DNA from: Aquibium sp. ELW1220
GTDB taxonomy: Bacteria; Pseudomonadota; Alphaproteobacteria; Rhizobiales; Rhizobiaceae
Assembly: GCF_030398385.1 (NCBI RefSeq)
Contig: NZ_JAOAOQ010000048.1
Span: 1-41,238 of the forward strand
Length of the DNA: 41,238 nt
Reading direction: 5' to 3'
Below are positions 9,523 through 17,868 of the stretch, in pieces. Position 1 is the stretch's first letter. Every line of letters begins with the position of its first letter. The notes under the pieces were generated by a model, which saw only the letters and a program-made list of their open reading frames with translations, had not been told where the DNA came from and made no database searches. The position numbers were made by a program, and so were the translations under genes.

Positions 9523-9564
9523 GTTCCAACAGTTGAGCCCGGATTCGATCCGAACTGTTGGAAC
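9523..9564. repeat. 42-bp palindrome, copy 2, abutting a gene start
   Basis: The arms GTTCCAACAGT (9523-9533) and ACTGTTGGAAC (9554-9564) are identical to copies 1 and 3 and are again separated by exactly 20 nt. The element ends 5 bp upstream of the GTG start of the minus-strand nucleotidyltransferase gene, covering its ribosome-binding region. It could act as an operator, as an RNA hairpin that masks the start, or simply be a mobile palindrome. Confidence 0.85.
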
Positions 9565-9590
9565 TTACCATGATCGGCTGGGCTGGAAAA

Positions 9591-9632
9591 GTTCCAACAG
9601 TCGAGTCACCAGGCCGCCCGTACTGTTGGAAC
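9591..9632. repeat. 42-bp palindrome, copy 3
   Basis: GTTCCAACAGT (9591-9601) and ACTGTTGGAAC (9622-9632) flank 20 nt. The copy lies 27 bp from copy 2 and 35 bp past the stop of the L,D-transpeptidase gene, so it sits between that gene and the nucleotidyltransferase gene on the same transcript strand. Confidence 0.85.
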
Positions 9633-9667
9633 CGCCGTTCTCGCGACCGACTCCGCGTGCCGCCCGC

Positions 9668-10369
9668 CTACCGCACCAGGATCGGCGTCTTGTTCGGCAC
9701 CCTGTTGAACAGGTCCATGACGTCCTGGTTGACCATGCGCACGCAGCCCGACGAGACCGACTTGCCGATCGACCACCATTCGGGCGAGCCGTGGACGCGG
9801 TAGAGGGTGTCGACATCGTCCTTGAAGATGTAGAGCGCGCGGGCGCCGAGCGGGTTGTCGAGGCCGGGGCGCATGCCGCCATTGTCGGCGCTGTACTTGG
9901 CGAGCTCGGGCTGGCGGGCGATCATCTCTTCGGGCGGGGTCCAGGTCGGCCAGGCGCGCTTCCACTGGATGACGGCGCGGCCGGACCATTCGAAGCCGGC
10001 GCGGCCGAGACCGACGCCGTAGCGCAGCGCCCGGCCGCCCGGCTGGACGAGGTAGAGAAAGTGCTTCGACGTGTCGACGACGACCGTGCCCGGCGCCTCG
10101 CCGGTCGGGTCGGAGACGTACTGGCGCAGGAAGCGCGACGGGATCTGCTGATAAGGCACGGCCGGAACGAGGAAGCCGCCATCGCTGCGCGCGGCGTAGA
10201 TCTCGGCATGGTCGAAGCCGCCGCCCCTCTCTTCGCCGAAGCGCGGCAGCTGCGGCATCGGCCGCGACGTGGTGCAGGCGGAGAGAACCAGCTGGCCGGC
10301 GCCGAGCGCGCCCGCCGTCAGCAGGAAGCGCCGCGAAACGCCGCCGGTGGAAGTCGAACGTCCGGTCAT
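9668..10369 (-). CDS. L,D-transpeptidase (YkuD domain), exported, probable lipoprotein
   Basis: This 233-residue envelope enzyme is predicted to form 3-3 peptidoglycan cross-links or attach proteins to peptidoglycan. The N-terminus has a twin-arginine-like SRRFLLTAGALG and a lipobox-like VLSAC with Cys at residue 32, so export and lipid attachment are plausible. The YkuD domain covers about residues 90-233. The catalytic block is HGSPEWWSIGKSVSSGCVRM, with His193 and the nucleophile Cys209 followed by Arg, matching HGx(7)GxxxSxGCxR. Start at 10369 is chosen because it directly precedes the signal sequence. It is separated from the upstream dehalogenase gene by about 96 bp on the same strand. 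Confidence 0.93.
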   Translation of the reverse strand: MTGRSTSTGGVSRRFLLTAGALGAGQLVLSACTTSRPMPQLPRFGEERGGGFDHAEIYAARSDGGFLVPAVPYQQIPSRFLRQYVSDPTGEAPGTVVVDTSKHFLYLVQPGGRALRYGVGLGRAGFEWSGRAVIQWKRAWPTWTPPEEMIARQPELAKYSADNGGMRPGLDNPLGARALYIFKDDVDTLYRVHGSPEWWSIGKSVSSGCVRMVNQDVMDLFNRVPNKTPILVR

Positions 10370-10465
10370 GGAGATATGTCACCCTCTTGAAGCCGCATAA
10401 CGCCCATGCACGGGAAGGGTTGCCCGATTTCCGCCGCACCAGCGTCAAGGTTGCGGTATTCCCGA

Positions 10466-11128
10466 TCAGCCGAGGTTCGGCAAGCCTCCGAGCGACGGCA
10501 GGATCACCGAAGGCGGGTGATCGAGATACTCGTCCGGCTGGCCCGACCGGTTGATCCAGACCGTGCGGAAGCCGAATTTCGCAGCGCCCGCAACGTCCCA
10601 GCGGTTCGAGGACTGGAAGGAGACGGCGTTCGGGTACACCCGTAACGCGGTGGTAACAATGTCGTAAACGGACGGGTCGGTCTTGAATTTCCGGACGGCA
10701 TCGACCGAGAAGACATCGTCCAGCACGAGGTCGAGTCCGGCCGACTTCACGGCGGCCTCCAGCATGGCGGGCGAACCGTTGGAGAGGATGGCGAGCCTCG
10801 CGCCGTCGGCCTTCAGCGCCTTCAGCACGGCGGGCACCTCCGGATAGCAGTCGAGACGCCAGTAGGCGTCGAGCAGGGTCTGACGCAGCGAGCGATCGGC
10901 CGACGGCACCCGGGCAAAGGCGAAGTCGAGCGCCTGCTGGGTGAGCTGCCAGAAATCCTGGTAGGAGCCCATCAGCGTGCGCACCCAGGAATATTCGAGC
11001 TGCTTGGCACGCCAAATCTCCGACAGCAGCTGCCCGTCCGGGCCGATCGCCTCGGCGTGGCGGCGCACGGCGGCATGGACGTCGAACAGCGTGCCGTAGG
11101 CATCGAAGACATAGGCGGAGTGGCGCAT
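10466..11128 (-). CDS. (S)-2-haloacid dehalogenase, type II (HAD superfamily)
   Basis: This 220-residue cytoplasmic enzyme hydrolyses L-2-haloacids to D-2-hydroxyacids through an Asp-ester intermediate. The nucleophile Asp9 is in FDAYGTLFD. Other type II signature pieces are present in order: an Arg near residue 40 (EIWRAKQLEYSW), LSNGSP, the Lys in KFKTDPSVY, and SSNRWDVAGA, which supplies the Ser/Asn/Asp set. Conservation of the L-DEX-type residues favours true dehalogenase chemistry over a generic phosphatase, although physiological substrates of such rhizobial enzymes are rarely known. Length is normal. It is divergent from the aminotransferase gene at 11275. Confidence 0.9.
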   Translation of the reverse strand: MRHSAYVFDAYGTLFDVHAAVRRHAEAIGPDGQLLSEIWRAKQLEYSWVRTLMGSYQDFWQLTQQALDFAFARVPSADRSLRQTLLDAYWRLDCYPEVPAVLKALKADGARLAILSNGSPAMLEAAVKSAGLDLVLDDVFSVDAVRKFKTDPSVYDIVTTALRVYPNAVSFQSSNRWDVAGAAKFGFRTVWINRSGQPDEYLDHPPSVILPSLGGLPNLG

Positions 11129-11219
11129 GGAAGGTCCCGTCGGTCGCGGCAAGACTTGATCCGATCGCGCAGCACCGGTCAAGCGCCGCGCTGGCGCAAG
11201 AAAATCGCGGCATGGACAA

Positions 11220-11247
11220 TTGACGCATGGGGACGAGCCGCTATCCA
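11220..11247 (+). promoter_or_regulatory. Possible promoter of the aminotransferase gene
   Basis: TTGACG (11220-11225) and TATCCA (11242-11247) are 16 bp apart, which would place the transcription start near 11254, about 20 bp before the ATG at 11275. It is inferred from sequence only. Confidence 0.4.
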
Positions 11248-11274
11248 TAGGCCGCAAAGAAAGGCGGATGCACC

Positions 11275-12150
11275 ATGGCGGTCGACACGAAAGCACAATC
11301 CCTCACCTGGACCTATGTCGATGGGGACTGGCACGAGGGCAACGTGGCGCTGGTGGGCCCGCGCAGCCACGTGATGTGGCTGGGCTCGAACGTCTTCGAC
11401 GGCGCGCGCTGGTTCGAGAACGTCGCGCCCGACCTCGACCTGCACGCCGCCCGCGTCAACGCCTCGGCGCTGGCGCTTGGCCTGCAGCCGACGATGATTC
11501 CGGACGAGATCGTCGGCCTGACGCTGGACGGTCTGAAGAAGTTCGACGGCAACACGGCCGTCTACATCCGCCCGATGTACTGGGCCGAACACGGCGGCTA
11601 CATGGGCGTGCCGGCCGATCCCGCCTCGACGCGCTTCTGCCTGTGCCTCTATGAATCGCCGATGATCGCGCCGTCGGGCTTTTCGGTGACGGTCTCGCCG
11701 TTCCGCCGCCCGACCATCGAGACGATGCCGACCAACGCCAAGGCGGGCTGCCTCTATCCCAACAACGGCCGGGCGATCCTCGAGGCGCGGTCGCGCGGCT
11801 TCGACAACGCGCTGGTGCTCGACATGCTGGGCAACGTGGCCGAGACCGGCTCGTCCAACATCTTCATGGTCAAGGACGGCGTCGCCTTCACGCCGGTGGC
11901 CAACGGCACCTTCCTGTCGGGCATCACCCGGTCCCGCACCATCGGCCTGCTGCGCGAGGCCGGCCAGGCGGTGGTGGAAAAGAGCCTGACGGTGGCGGAC
12001 TTCCTCGGCGCCGACGAGATCTTCTCGACCGGCAACCATTCCAAGGTGGTGCCCGTTCTCCAGATCGAGGACCGGACGCTCCAGCCCGGACCCGTGGCAA
12101 AGAAGGCGCGCGCGCTCTACTGGGACTGGGCGCATGGCCACTCCGCCTGA
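11275..12150 (+). CDS. ilvE: Branched-chain amino acid aminotransferase (PLP fold type IV)
   Basis: This 291-residue cytoplasmic PLP enzyme of fold type IV is expected to transfer the amino group between branched-chain amino acids and 2-oxoglutarate. The PLP lysine is Lys156 in NAKAGCLYPN. Other family blocks are GSNVFDGARWF at the N-terminus, YIRPMYW near the active site, DMLGNVAETGSSNIFMVKDG and GITRSRTI. These match the rhizobial branch of class IV aminotransferases. A D-amino-acid aminotransferase or aminodeoxychorismate lyase is less likely because of the YIRP and GSSNIF blocks. The ATG follows AAAGAAAGGCGG. It is monocistronic, followed by sodB with its own leader. Confidence 0.88.
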   Translation: MAVDTKAQSLTWTYVDGDWHEGNVALVGPRSHVMWLGSNVFDGARWFENVAPDLDLHAARVNASALALGLQPTMIPDEIVGLTLDGLKKFDGNTAVYIRPMYWAEHGGYMGVPADPASTRFCLCLYESPMIAPSGFSVTVSPFRRPTIETMPTNAKAGCLYPNNGRAILEARSRGFDNALVLDMLGNVAETGSSNIFMVKDGVAFTPVANGTFLSGITRSRTIGLLREAGQAVVEKSLTVADFLGADEIFSTGNHSKVVPVLQIEDRTLQPGPVAKKARALYWDWAHGHSA

Positions 12151-12258
12151 GGCGAAAACCGGCACCGGCGCGCGCGGCGTCTCGATTCGCGCAGTCGCCT
12201 GTCCTATATGAACACCGACCCTTTCACCCGATCCGCAGCCTCCCAAAGGAGATCCACC

Positions 12259-12858
12259 ATGGCTTTCGAACTTCCCGAACTTCCCTACGATTACGAGGCA
12301 CTGCAGCCCTTCATGTCGAAGGAGACGCTCGAGTATCATCACGACAAGCACCACAAGGCCTATGTCGACAACGGCAACAAGCTGGCCGCCGAGGCAGGCA
12401 TGGACGGGCTGTCGCTCGAGGAGATCGTCAAGCAGTCCTACGGCAAGAATGCCGGCCTCTTCAACAATGCCGGCCAGCACTACAACCACATCCACTTCTG
12501 GAAGTGGATGAAGAAGGGCGGCGGCGGCAAGGCCCTGCCGGGCGCGCTGCAGAAGGCGGTCGATTCGGATCTCGGCGGCTACGACAAGTTCAAGGCCGAC
12601 TTCATCGCCGCCGGCACGACGCAGTTCGGCTCGGGCTGGGCCTGGCTCTCGGTCAAGAACGGCAAGCTGGAGATTTCCAAGACCCCGAACGGCGAGAACC
12701 CGCTGGTGCACGGCGCGACCCCGATCCTCGGCGTCGACGTGTGGGAGCATTCCTACTACATCGACTACCGCAACGCCCGGCCGAAGTATCTCGAGGCCTT
12801 CGTCGACAACCTGATCAACTGGGACTACGTCCTGGAGTGCTTCGAAAAGGCCTCCTGA
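12259..12858 (+). CDS. sodB: Superoxide dismutase, Fe type
   Basis: This 199-residue enzyme converts superoxide to oxygen and hydrogen peroxide. The four metal ligands are visible at their usual spacing: His27 (EYHHDKHH), His77 (YNHIHFW), Asp160 and His164 (DVWEHSYYIDYRNARPKYLEAF). The glutamine at residue 73 in NNAGQHYNH and the DVWEHSYYIDYRN block are typical of the Fe rather than the Mn subfamily; cambialistic activity cannot be excluded. There is no signal peptide, so it is cytosolic. The ATG at 12259 is preceded by a strong AAAGGAG. A canonical terminator follows at 12889-12915. Confidence 0.96.
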   Translation: MAFELPELPYDYEALQPFMSKETLEYHHDKHHKAYVDNGNKLAAEAGMDGLSLEEIVKQSYGKNAGLFNNAGQHYNHIHFWKWMKKGGGGKALPGALQKAVDSDLGGYDKFKADFIAAGTTQFGSGWAWLSVKNGKLEISKTPNGENPLVHGATPILGVDVWEHSYYIDYRNARPKYLEAFVDNLINWDYVLECFEKAS

Positions 12859-12888
12859 TCCCTGTCTCGCTCCGACGGAAGTCTATCG

Positions 12889-12915
12889 CGCCCCGACCTT
12901 GGTCGGGGCGTCTTT
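12889..12915 (+). terminator. Rho-independent terminator of sodB
   Basis: A perfect 10-bp GC stem (CGCCCCGACC, loop TT, GGTCGGGGCG) is followed by TCTTT. It lies 31 bp after the sodB stop. Confidence 0.85.
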
Positions 12916-13055
12916 CGTTGACGGTGTGTCGCAGCGGGCGCCGCTGCCATCACGCGAGCGTGAACGCGCGTGAACGGGAAGTTTGCCATTGTCGGCGTCG
13001 CAGGTTCTGCCAACCCAGCAAGGCCCTTTCCCAAGCAAGGCATCCGGAGGACATC

Positions 13056-13490
13056 ATGAAGAAGTTTCTACTCGCCGCGGCGGCGCTGACTTTCGCCGTG
13101 ACGGCGTCGATCGCCGGCCCCGTCGAGGACCGCGAGGCGATGATGAAGGGGTTCGGGGGCGCGCTCGGCCAGCTCGGTCCGATCGCCAAGGGCGAGAAGC
13201 CCTATGACGCCGCCGTCGTCAACGCGGCCATCGAGCAGCTCAGCGCCAACGCCATGAAGTTCGACGTCGCCGCGATGTTCCCGGCCGGCTCGGGCGAGGG
13301 CACGGAAGCGCTTCCGGCGATCTGGGAGAACATGGCCGACTTCGAGGCGAAGGTCGCGAAGTTCAAGGCCGACGTGGCCGGCGTCGCCGCCAACCCGCCG
13401 GCCGATCAGGCCGCCGTGGGTGCGGCTCTCGGCGTGATCGGCGGCAATTGCGGCGCCTGCCACCAGACCTATCGCGCCAAGAAGAGCTGA
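13056..13490 (+). CDS. Cytochrome c' (class II c-type cytochrome)
   Basis: This 144-residue periplasmic four-helix heme protein has a clear Sec signal (MKKFLLAAAALTFAVTASIA). A single heme attachment site CGACH lies at residues 132-136, close to the C-terminus as in cytochrome c' and unlike class I cytochromes. The mature part begins GPVEDREAMMKGFGGALG, matching the family's first helix. These proteins bind NO or shuttle electrons; the role here is not known. The ATG follows CCGGAGG. It is 13 bp upstream of the diheme cytochrome gene, so the two are probably co-transcribed. Confidence 0.92.
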   Translation: MKKFLLAAAALTFAVTASIAGPVEDREAMMKGFGGALGQLGPIAKGEKPYDAAVVNAAIEQLSANAMKFDVAAMFPAGSGEGTEALPAIWENMADFEAKVAKFKADVAGVAANPPADQAAVGAALGVIGGNCGACHQTYRAKKS

Positions 13491-13503
13491 GGACAGCCTT
13501 CGA

Positions 13504-14427
13504 ATGAGACTTGCCGGCAAGCTGGCCCTATCTGCAGCCGTCCTTGCCGGCGCGTCCGCGCTCGCCTTCTGGTGGCTCACCGCGCCCCGGGTTCTTCCGG
13601 CGGAAGTCGTCGCTGCCTTCCCGCCGGGCAACGCCGCCGAGGGCGAGCGCATCTTCTGGGCGGGCGGCTGCGCCTCCTGCCATGCGGCGCCGGGCGCCGA
13701 GGGCGAGGCTCGCCTGGCGCTTCCGGGCGGACTGCAGCTGAAGACCGGCTTCGGCGCCTTCATCGCGCCCAACATATCCTCCCACCCGACCGACGGCATC
13801 GGCGCCTGGAACATCGGCGAATTCGCCAATGCGATGCAGCGCGGCGTGTCGCCGGACGGACGGCACTATTACCCGGCCTTCCCCTACACCTCCTACGCGC
13901 GCATGACGCGCGACGACGTGGCCGACCTCTTCGCCTTCCTGAAGACGGTTCCGGCGGTCGAAGGCAGGGCGGAGCCGACGCGGCTCGGCTTTCCCTTCAA
14001 CATCCGCCGCGGCATCGGCCTGTGGAAGCTGGTCAATCTCGATCCGGCACCGGTCGTCTCGATCGAAGGCGCCACGGCGGAGGTGCTGCGCGGCCAGTAC
14101 CTCGTCGAGGGTCCCGGCCATTGCGGCGAATGCCACACGCCGCGCGACGTCTCCGGCGGACTGAAGACGGGCGAATGGCTGTCCGGCGCCGTGGCGGCCG
14201 AAGGCGAGGGGGTGGTTCCCAACATCACGCCCGACGGCCTGTCCTGGTCGGCCGCCGACATCGCCTATTACCTCGAAAGCGGCTTCACCCCCGATTTCGA
14301 TTCGGTCGGCGGCTCGATGGTCGACGTGCAGAAGAACATGGCCATGCTGCCGGCCGAGGACCGGGCTGCGATCGCTGCCTACGTGAAGGCGATTCCCGGC
14401 CATCCGAACGGGTATCCGGCGCGGTAG
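13504..14427 (+). CDS. Diheme c-type cytochrome, membrane-anchored
   Basis: The product has 307 residues with an N-terminal membrane anchor or signal (LALSAAVLAGASALAFWWL) and two class I cytochrome c domains. The heme sites are CASCH at 56-60 and CGECH at 207-211. The sequence resembles the cytochrome subunits of periplasmic dehydrogenases (for example GFGAFIAPNISSHPTDGIGAW, FPYTSYARMTRDDVADLFAFLKT, PNITPD). No dehydrogenase gene is nearby; instead it follows cytochrome c' with a 13-bp gap. The pair may pass electrons between each other or toward a terminal oxidase, which is an inference. Start chosen as the first ATG after the upstream stop. Confidence 0.9.
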   Translation: MRLAGKLALSAAVLAGASALAFWWLTAPRVLPAEVVAAFPPGNAAEGERIFWAGGCASCHAAPGAEGEARLALPGGLQLKTGFGAFIAPNISSHPTDGIGAWNIGEFANAMQRGVSPDGRHYYPAFPYTSYARMTRDDVADLFAFLKTVPAVEGRAEPTRLGFPFNIRRGIGLWKLVNLDPAPVVSIEGATAEVLRGQYLVEGPGHCGECHTPRDVSGGLKTGEWLSGAVAAEGEGVVPNITPDGLSWSAADIAYYLESGFTPDFDSVGGSMVDVQKNMAMLPAEDRAAIAAYVKAIPGHPNGYPAR

Positions 14428-14561
14428 GAAAAGGCACGGACAGATCAGTGGACTTGAGGTGGATCTGCGGAGGCGGGGAAAAAACGAGCGCCCGATAAGG
14501 GCACTTGCCGACCCTTCTCGAAACGGCATTCGCCCCCCGGGCTCCATTGTGGTAGATCTTT

Positions 14562-14792
14562 ATGATGGAGACCGATTACCGATCCATCATCACCCAGGAG
14601 CCCGGAAAGCGGGGAGGGCGCGCCTGCATTCGCGGAATGCGCATCGCGGTCGCCGACATTCTCGGCTGGCTCGCCGTGGGGATGTCTGACGAGGAAATCC
14701 TAGCCGATTATCCGGACCTGACGCGTGAGGACATTCGCGCCGCGCTGGCCTATGCCGCGGATCGCGAAAGGCGGATCGTCACTGCGGCGTGA
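14562..14792 (+). CDS. DUF433 protein (antitoxin-like), orphan
   Basis: This 76-residue protein matches DUF433: ITQEPGKRGGRACIRGMRIAVADILGWLAVGMSDEEILADYPDLTREDIRAALAYA carries the G-K-x-C/R-I-R-G-x-R-I and the D-E-I-L-x-D-Y-P-x-L signature (split here by position: residues 11-30 and 31-66). DUF433 proteins are winged or helix-turn-helix antitoxins usually encoded just upstream of a DUF5615 PIN-like toxin. Here no such toxin follows; the next sequence is a 131-bp inverted-repeat element starting 4 bp after the stop, then the convergent S9 peptidase gene. Two adjacent ATGs (14562, 14565) are possible starts. Confidence 0.85.
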   Translation: MMETDYRSIITQEPGKRGGRACIRGMRIAVADILGWLAVGMSDEEILADYPDLTREDIRAALAYAADRERRIVTAA

Positions 14793-14796
14793 CGCC

Positions 14797-14927
14797 GTCA
14801 TCCTCGGGCTTGTCCCGAGGATCTGCCCCCGTTTGGAGGCTCCGCAGGGTCTGCCCGTAACGCCGGAATACCGGATATGCCCAGAGTTCCAGAGTCGACA
14901 GATCCTCGGGACAAGCCCGAGGATGAC
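14797..14927. repeat. 131-bp element with 29-bp perfect inverted ends
   Basis: The left arm at 14797-14825 (beginning GTCATCCTCGGGCTTG) and the right arm at 14899-14927 are exact complements, and each arm itself contains the small palindrome CCTCGGG..TCCCGAGG. The interior is about 73 bp without coding content. This is a typical rhizobial intergenic palindromic repeat. It lies immediately after the DUF433 stop, where a toxin gene would be expected. Confidence 0.8.
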
Positions 14928-14974
14928 GTGTGGTCGATGTCGCAATTGCCAATCGGTCAGAACGAGCAAACGCG

Positions 14975-14997
14975 GACCGCTCATTCGCCGAGCGGTC
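14975..14997 (-). terminator. Possible terminator of the S9 peptidase gene
   Basis: GACCGCTC and GAGCGGTC form an 8-bp perfect stem around a 7-nt loop about 55 bp past the peptidase stop. Only a short TTT follows on the minus strand, so termination strength is doubtful. Confidence 0.35.
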
Positions 14998-15051
14998 AAT
15001 GATCGGTGGCATCGTCGGACGGTCGCGGACCAAGCCGCGATCGCCGCCCGG

Positions 15052-17169
15052 TCAGTTCGCCGGCGGAACATCCGCCTTGTCCGCCATCTTCAGCGCGAAG
15101 GCGTAGGTGTAGGCGATTTCTTCCAGGCGCGAGAAGCGGCCCGACGCGCCGGCGTGGCCGGCTTCCATGTTGATGCGGAAGAGAACCGGGCTGTCGCCGG
15201 TCTTCAGCGCGCGCAGCTTCGCCACCCATTTGGCCGGCTCCCAGTAGGTGACGCGCGGGTCGGTCAGGCCCGAGACGGCGAGGATCGGCGGATAGTCCTT
15301 CGCGCCGACATTGTCGTAGGGCGAATAGCCGGCGATCGTCGCGTAGTCGGCCACCGATGCGATCGGATTGCCCCATTCGGGCCATTCCGGCGGGGTGAGC
15401 GGCAAAGTCTCGTCGAGCATCGTCGTCAAGACGTCGACGAATGGCACTTCCGCCACGATCGCGCCGAAGGCCTCCGGCGCCATGTTGGCGACGGCGCCCA
15501 TGAGCATGCCGCCGGCCGAACCGCCCTGCGCGACGATGCGGTCGTGCGCGGTGAAGCCTTCGGCGACGAGGTGGCGGGCGACCGCGATGAAATCGTGGAA
15601 GGTGTTCGTCTTGCGCTCGCGCTTGCCCTCCTCGTACCAGGAGAAGCCCTTGTCCTTGCCGCCGCGGGTGTGGGCGATGGCGTAGACGAAGCCGCGGTCG
15701 GCGAGCGACAGGCAGTTGGTGTTGAAGGCGGCCGGGATGGCGATGCCGTAGGAGCCGTAGCCGTAGAGGAGGCAGGGCGCCGAGCCGTCGAGCGGCGTGT
15801 CGCGGTGGTAGAGCAGCGACACCGGCACGTGTTCGCCGTCATGCGACGGCGCCATCAGGCGGCGCGTCACGTAGTGGTCGGCGTCGTGGCCGGACGGCAC
15901 CTCCTGCGTCTTCAGGAGCGTGCGGCTGCGCGTCGCCATGTCGTAGTCGTAGACCTGCGAGGGCGTCGTCATCGAGGAATAGGTGAAGCGGAAGACGGTG
16001 GTGTCGTATTCGAGCGAGCCGATCAGCCCGAGCGAATAGGCCTCCTCGTCGAAGAAAATCGAATGCTCGTCGCCGGTGGCGCGCTCGCGCACGACGATGC
16101 GCGGCAGGCCGTCCTTGCGCTCCAGCCGGATCAGGTGGTCGCGGAAGGCCATGACCGCGAGGATCAGCCGGCCGGGCTCGTGCGGCACGAGGTCGGTCCA
16201 GTTCTCGGGCCGCGGATCGGCGGCCGGCGCGGTCATGACCTTGAAGTCCTTGGCGCCATCGAGATTGGTCAGGATGAAGAAGACGTCGCCGCCTTCCTCG
16301 AGATCGTACTGCACGCCGAGCTCGCGCGGCCGCACGACGACCGGCTCGGCCGCCGGGTCGGCGGCGGGGATGAGCCGGTATTCGGACGTCTCGTGGTCGT
16401 TGATCGAGATCAGGATCCAGTCGTTCGTGCGGGTGCCGCCGACATTCATGAAGAAGCCGGCATCGGTCTCCTCGTAGACCAGCCGGTCGGCGGCCGCGTC
16501 GTCGCCGAGCGCGTGGAACAGGATTTTCGAAGGCCGGTGGTTGGCGTCGACATGGGTGTAGAAGAAGCCGTCGTTCGGTGCCGTCCAGACTCCGCCGCCG
16601 CCGGTGTCGCGCACGATGTCGGGCAGGTCGGCTCCCGAAGCGATGTCGCGGACCTTCAGGGTGTAGAATTCCGAGCCCTTGTCGTCATAGGCCCAGAGGA
16701 GGCGGGCATGGTCGCTCGAATGGTCGGTGCCGCCGATCCGGAAATAGGCCTTGCCCGAAGCCTCCGCGTCGCCGTCGAGCAGCATCTCCTCCGTCCCGCC
16801 GTCGCGCGGCGTACGGACGTAGCGCGGCTGCTCGCCGCCGATGACGTAGGCGGAACCGTAGGCGAAGGGGCCGTCCTTCATCGGCACGGAGGAATCATCC
16901 TCCTTGATGCGCCCCTTCATCTCGGCAAACAGCACCTTCCGCAGCGGCTCGAGATCGGCGAGCATCGCCTGCTGGTAGGCGTTTTCCGCATCGAGATGCG
17001 CCCGGATCGCCGGGTCGAGCACGGCCGGATCACGAAACACGTCCTGCCAGTTGTCCGCCCGGAGCCAGGCGTAGTCGTCGGTGCGGGTCACGCCGTGATG
17101 CGTGTCGTGCACCGGCCGCCTTTCGGCAGTCGGGGCGGGGATGGCGGGAAAGGAAATCGTCTTGGCCAT
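15052..17169 (-). CDS. ptrB: S9 family serine peptidase (oligopeptidase B-like)
   Basis: This 705-residue prolyl-oligopeptidase-family enzyme cleaves short peptides, in oligopeptidase B after basic residues. It has an N-terminal beta-propeller domain (about 70-420; DDYAWLRADNWQDV at the start) and a C-terminal alpha/beta hydrolase. The nucleophile Ser is in GGSAGGML, the Asp in GLTDPRVTYWEPAKW and the His in EAGHAG, in the family's order. YGYGSYG and HTRGGKDKGFSWYEEGK are oligopeptidase B-type blocks. No signal peptide is present, so it is cytoplasmic. The ATG at 17169 is preferred over one 18 codons upstream because the family N-terminus starts there. It is divergent from the gene at 17277. 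Confidence 0.9.
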   Translation of the reverse strand: MAKTISFPAIPAPTAERRPVHDTHHGVTRTDDYAWLRADNWQDVFRDPAVLDPAIRAHLDAENAYQQAMLADLEPLRKVLFAEMKGRIKEDDSSVPMKDGPFAYGSAYVIGGEQPRYVRTPRDGGTEEMLLDGDAEASGKAYFRIGGTDHSSDHARLLWAYDDKGSEFYTLKVRDIASGADLPDIVRDTGGGGVWTAPNDGFFYTHVDANHRPSKILFHALGDDAAADRLVYEETDAGFFMNVGGTRTNDWILISINDHETSEYRLIPAADPAAEPVVVRPRELGVQYDLEEGGDVFFILTNLDGAKDFKVMTAPAADPRPENWTDLVPHEPGRLILAVMAFRDHLIRLERKDGLPRIVVRERATGDEHSIFFDEEAYSLGLIGSLEYDTTVFRFTYSSMTTPSQVYDYDMATRSRTLLKTQEVPSGHDADHYVTRRLMAPSHDGEHVPVSLLYHRDTPLDGSAPCLLYGYGSYGIAIPAAFNTNCLSLADRGFVYAIAHTRGGKDKGFSWYEEGKRERKTNTFHDFIAVARHLVAEGFTAHDRIVAQGGSAGGMLMGAVANMAPEAFGAIVAEVPFVDVLTTMLDETLPLTPPEWPEWGNPIASVADYATIAGYSPYDNVGAKDYPPILAVSGLTDPRVTYWEPAKWVAKLRALKTGDSPVLFRINMEAGHAGASGRFSRLEEIAYTYAFALKMADKADVPPAN

Positions 17170-17276
17170 GGGCGCGGCGCCTGCTTGAATGGGAAATGAA
17201 CGGATCGGTGGGCGGCTGTTCACGTCAGCTATGTCATTCTCCGGGCCTGTTCAAATGCTTTGGGAGAGAAACGCCG

Positions 17277-17645
17277 ATGAAACCGCAGCTTCGCCTCGCC
17301 TCCGCCTTCGCCGCCCTCGCCATGACCGCCGGCCTCGCCGCCAGCGCGCAGGCCTCCGTCTTCCATGCCTGGGAGGTCGCCAACGTCGCCTGGGGCGACG
17401 TGCTCAACGTGCGCAAGTATCCGGCGAGCACCTCGCAGATCCAGTCGGCCTATCCGAACGGGACGGTGCTGCAGATGACCGGCCGCTGCACCGGCGGGCT
17501 CAGCCTCGACGACGTCGCCGGCCAGCCCGACTGGAAAAAGGCGCAGGCCGTGCGCCATCGCTGGTGCGAGGTCTGGCATGATCCGGCCCAGAACGGCAGT
17601 TTCGCCACCGGCTGGGTCTACGGCAAGTACATCGTCCCGCACTGA
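17277..17645 (+). CDS. Small secreted SH3-like protein
   Basis: This 122-residue protein has a Sec signal (LRLASAFAALAMTAGLAASAQA) and a mature part of about 95 residues. The mature domain has a bacterial SH3-like pattern: WGDVLNVRKYPASTSQIQ, then GTVLQMTGRC and a final GWVYGKYIV. The D-x-L-N-V-R and G-W-V-x-x-x-Y elements are typical of periplasmic SH3 domains that bind cell-wall peptides. Two cysteines may form a disulfide. The ATG is preceded by GGGAGAG. It seems monocistronic; the specific role is unknown. Confidence 0.82.
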   Translation: MKPQLRLASAFAALAMTAGLAASAQASVFHAWEVANVAWGDVLNVRKYPASTSQIQSAYPNGTVLQMTGRCTGGLSLDDVAGQPDWKKAQAVRHRWCEVWHDPAQNGSFATGWVYGKYIVPH

Positions 17646-17868
17646 AAGCTGCGCGGATGATCTCGTCCGTCCGGTCCGTGATCATCCGCGCCGGCGTGCC
17701 GCGCCGCGATGCGCGACCGAAGGCGTCGGCGCGGCGTGTTTCGGGACGGTTCCGCTTGCACAAATGTCGCGACCTTGCGGCAATTGCTTGCGGGGCCAAG
17801 ACCGAGTCGCTATCTGTCCCCCGGCACGCACGACGTGACCCAAGCAATGGCGGGGACGGGACTTCTGG

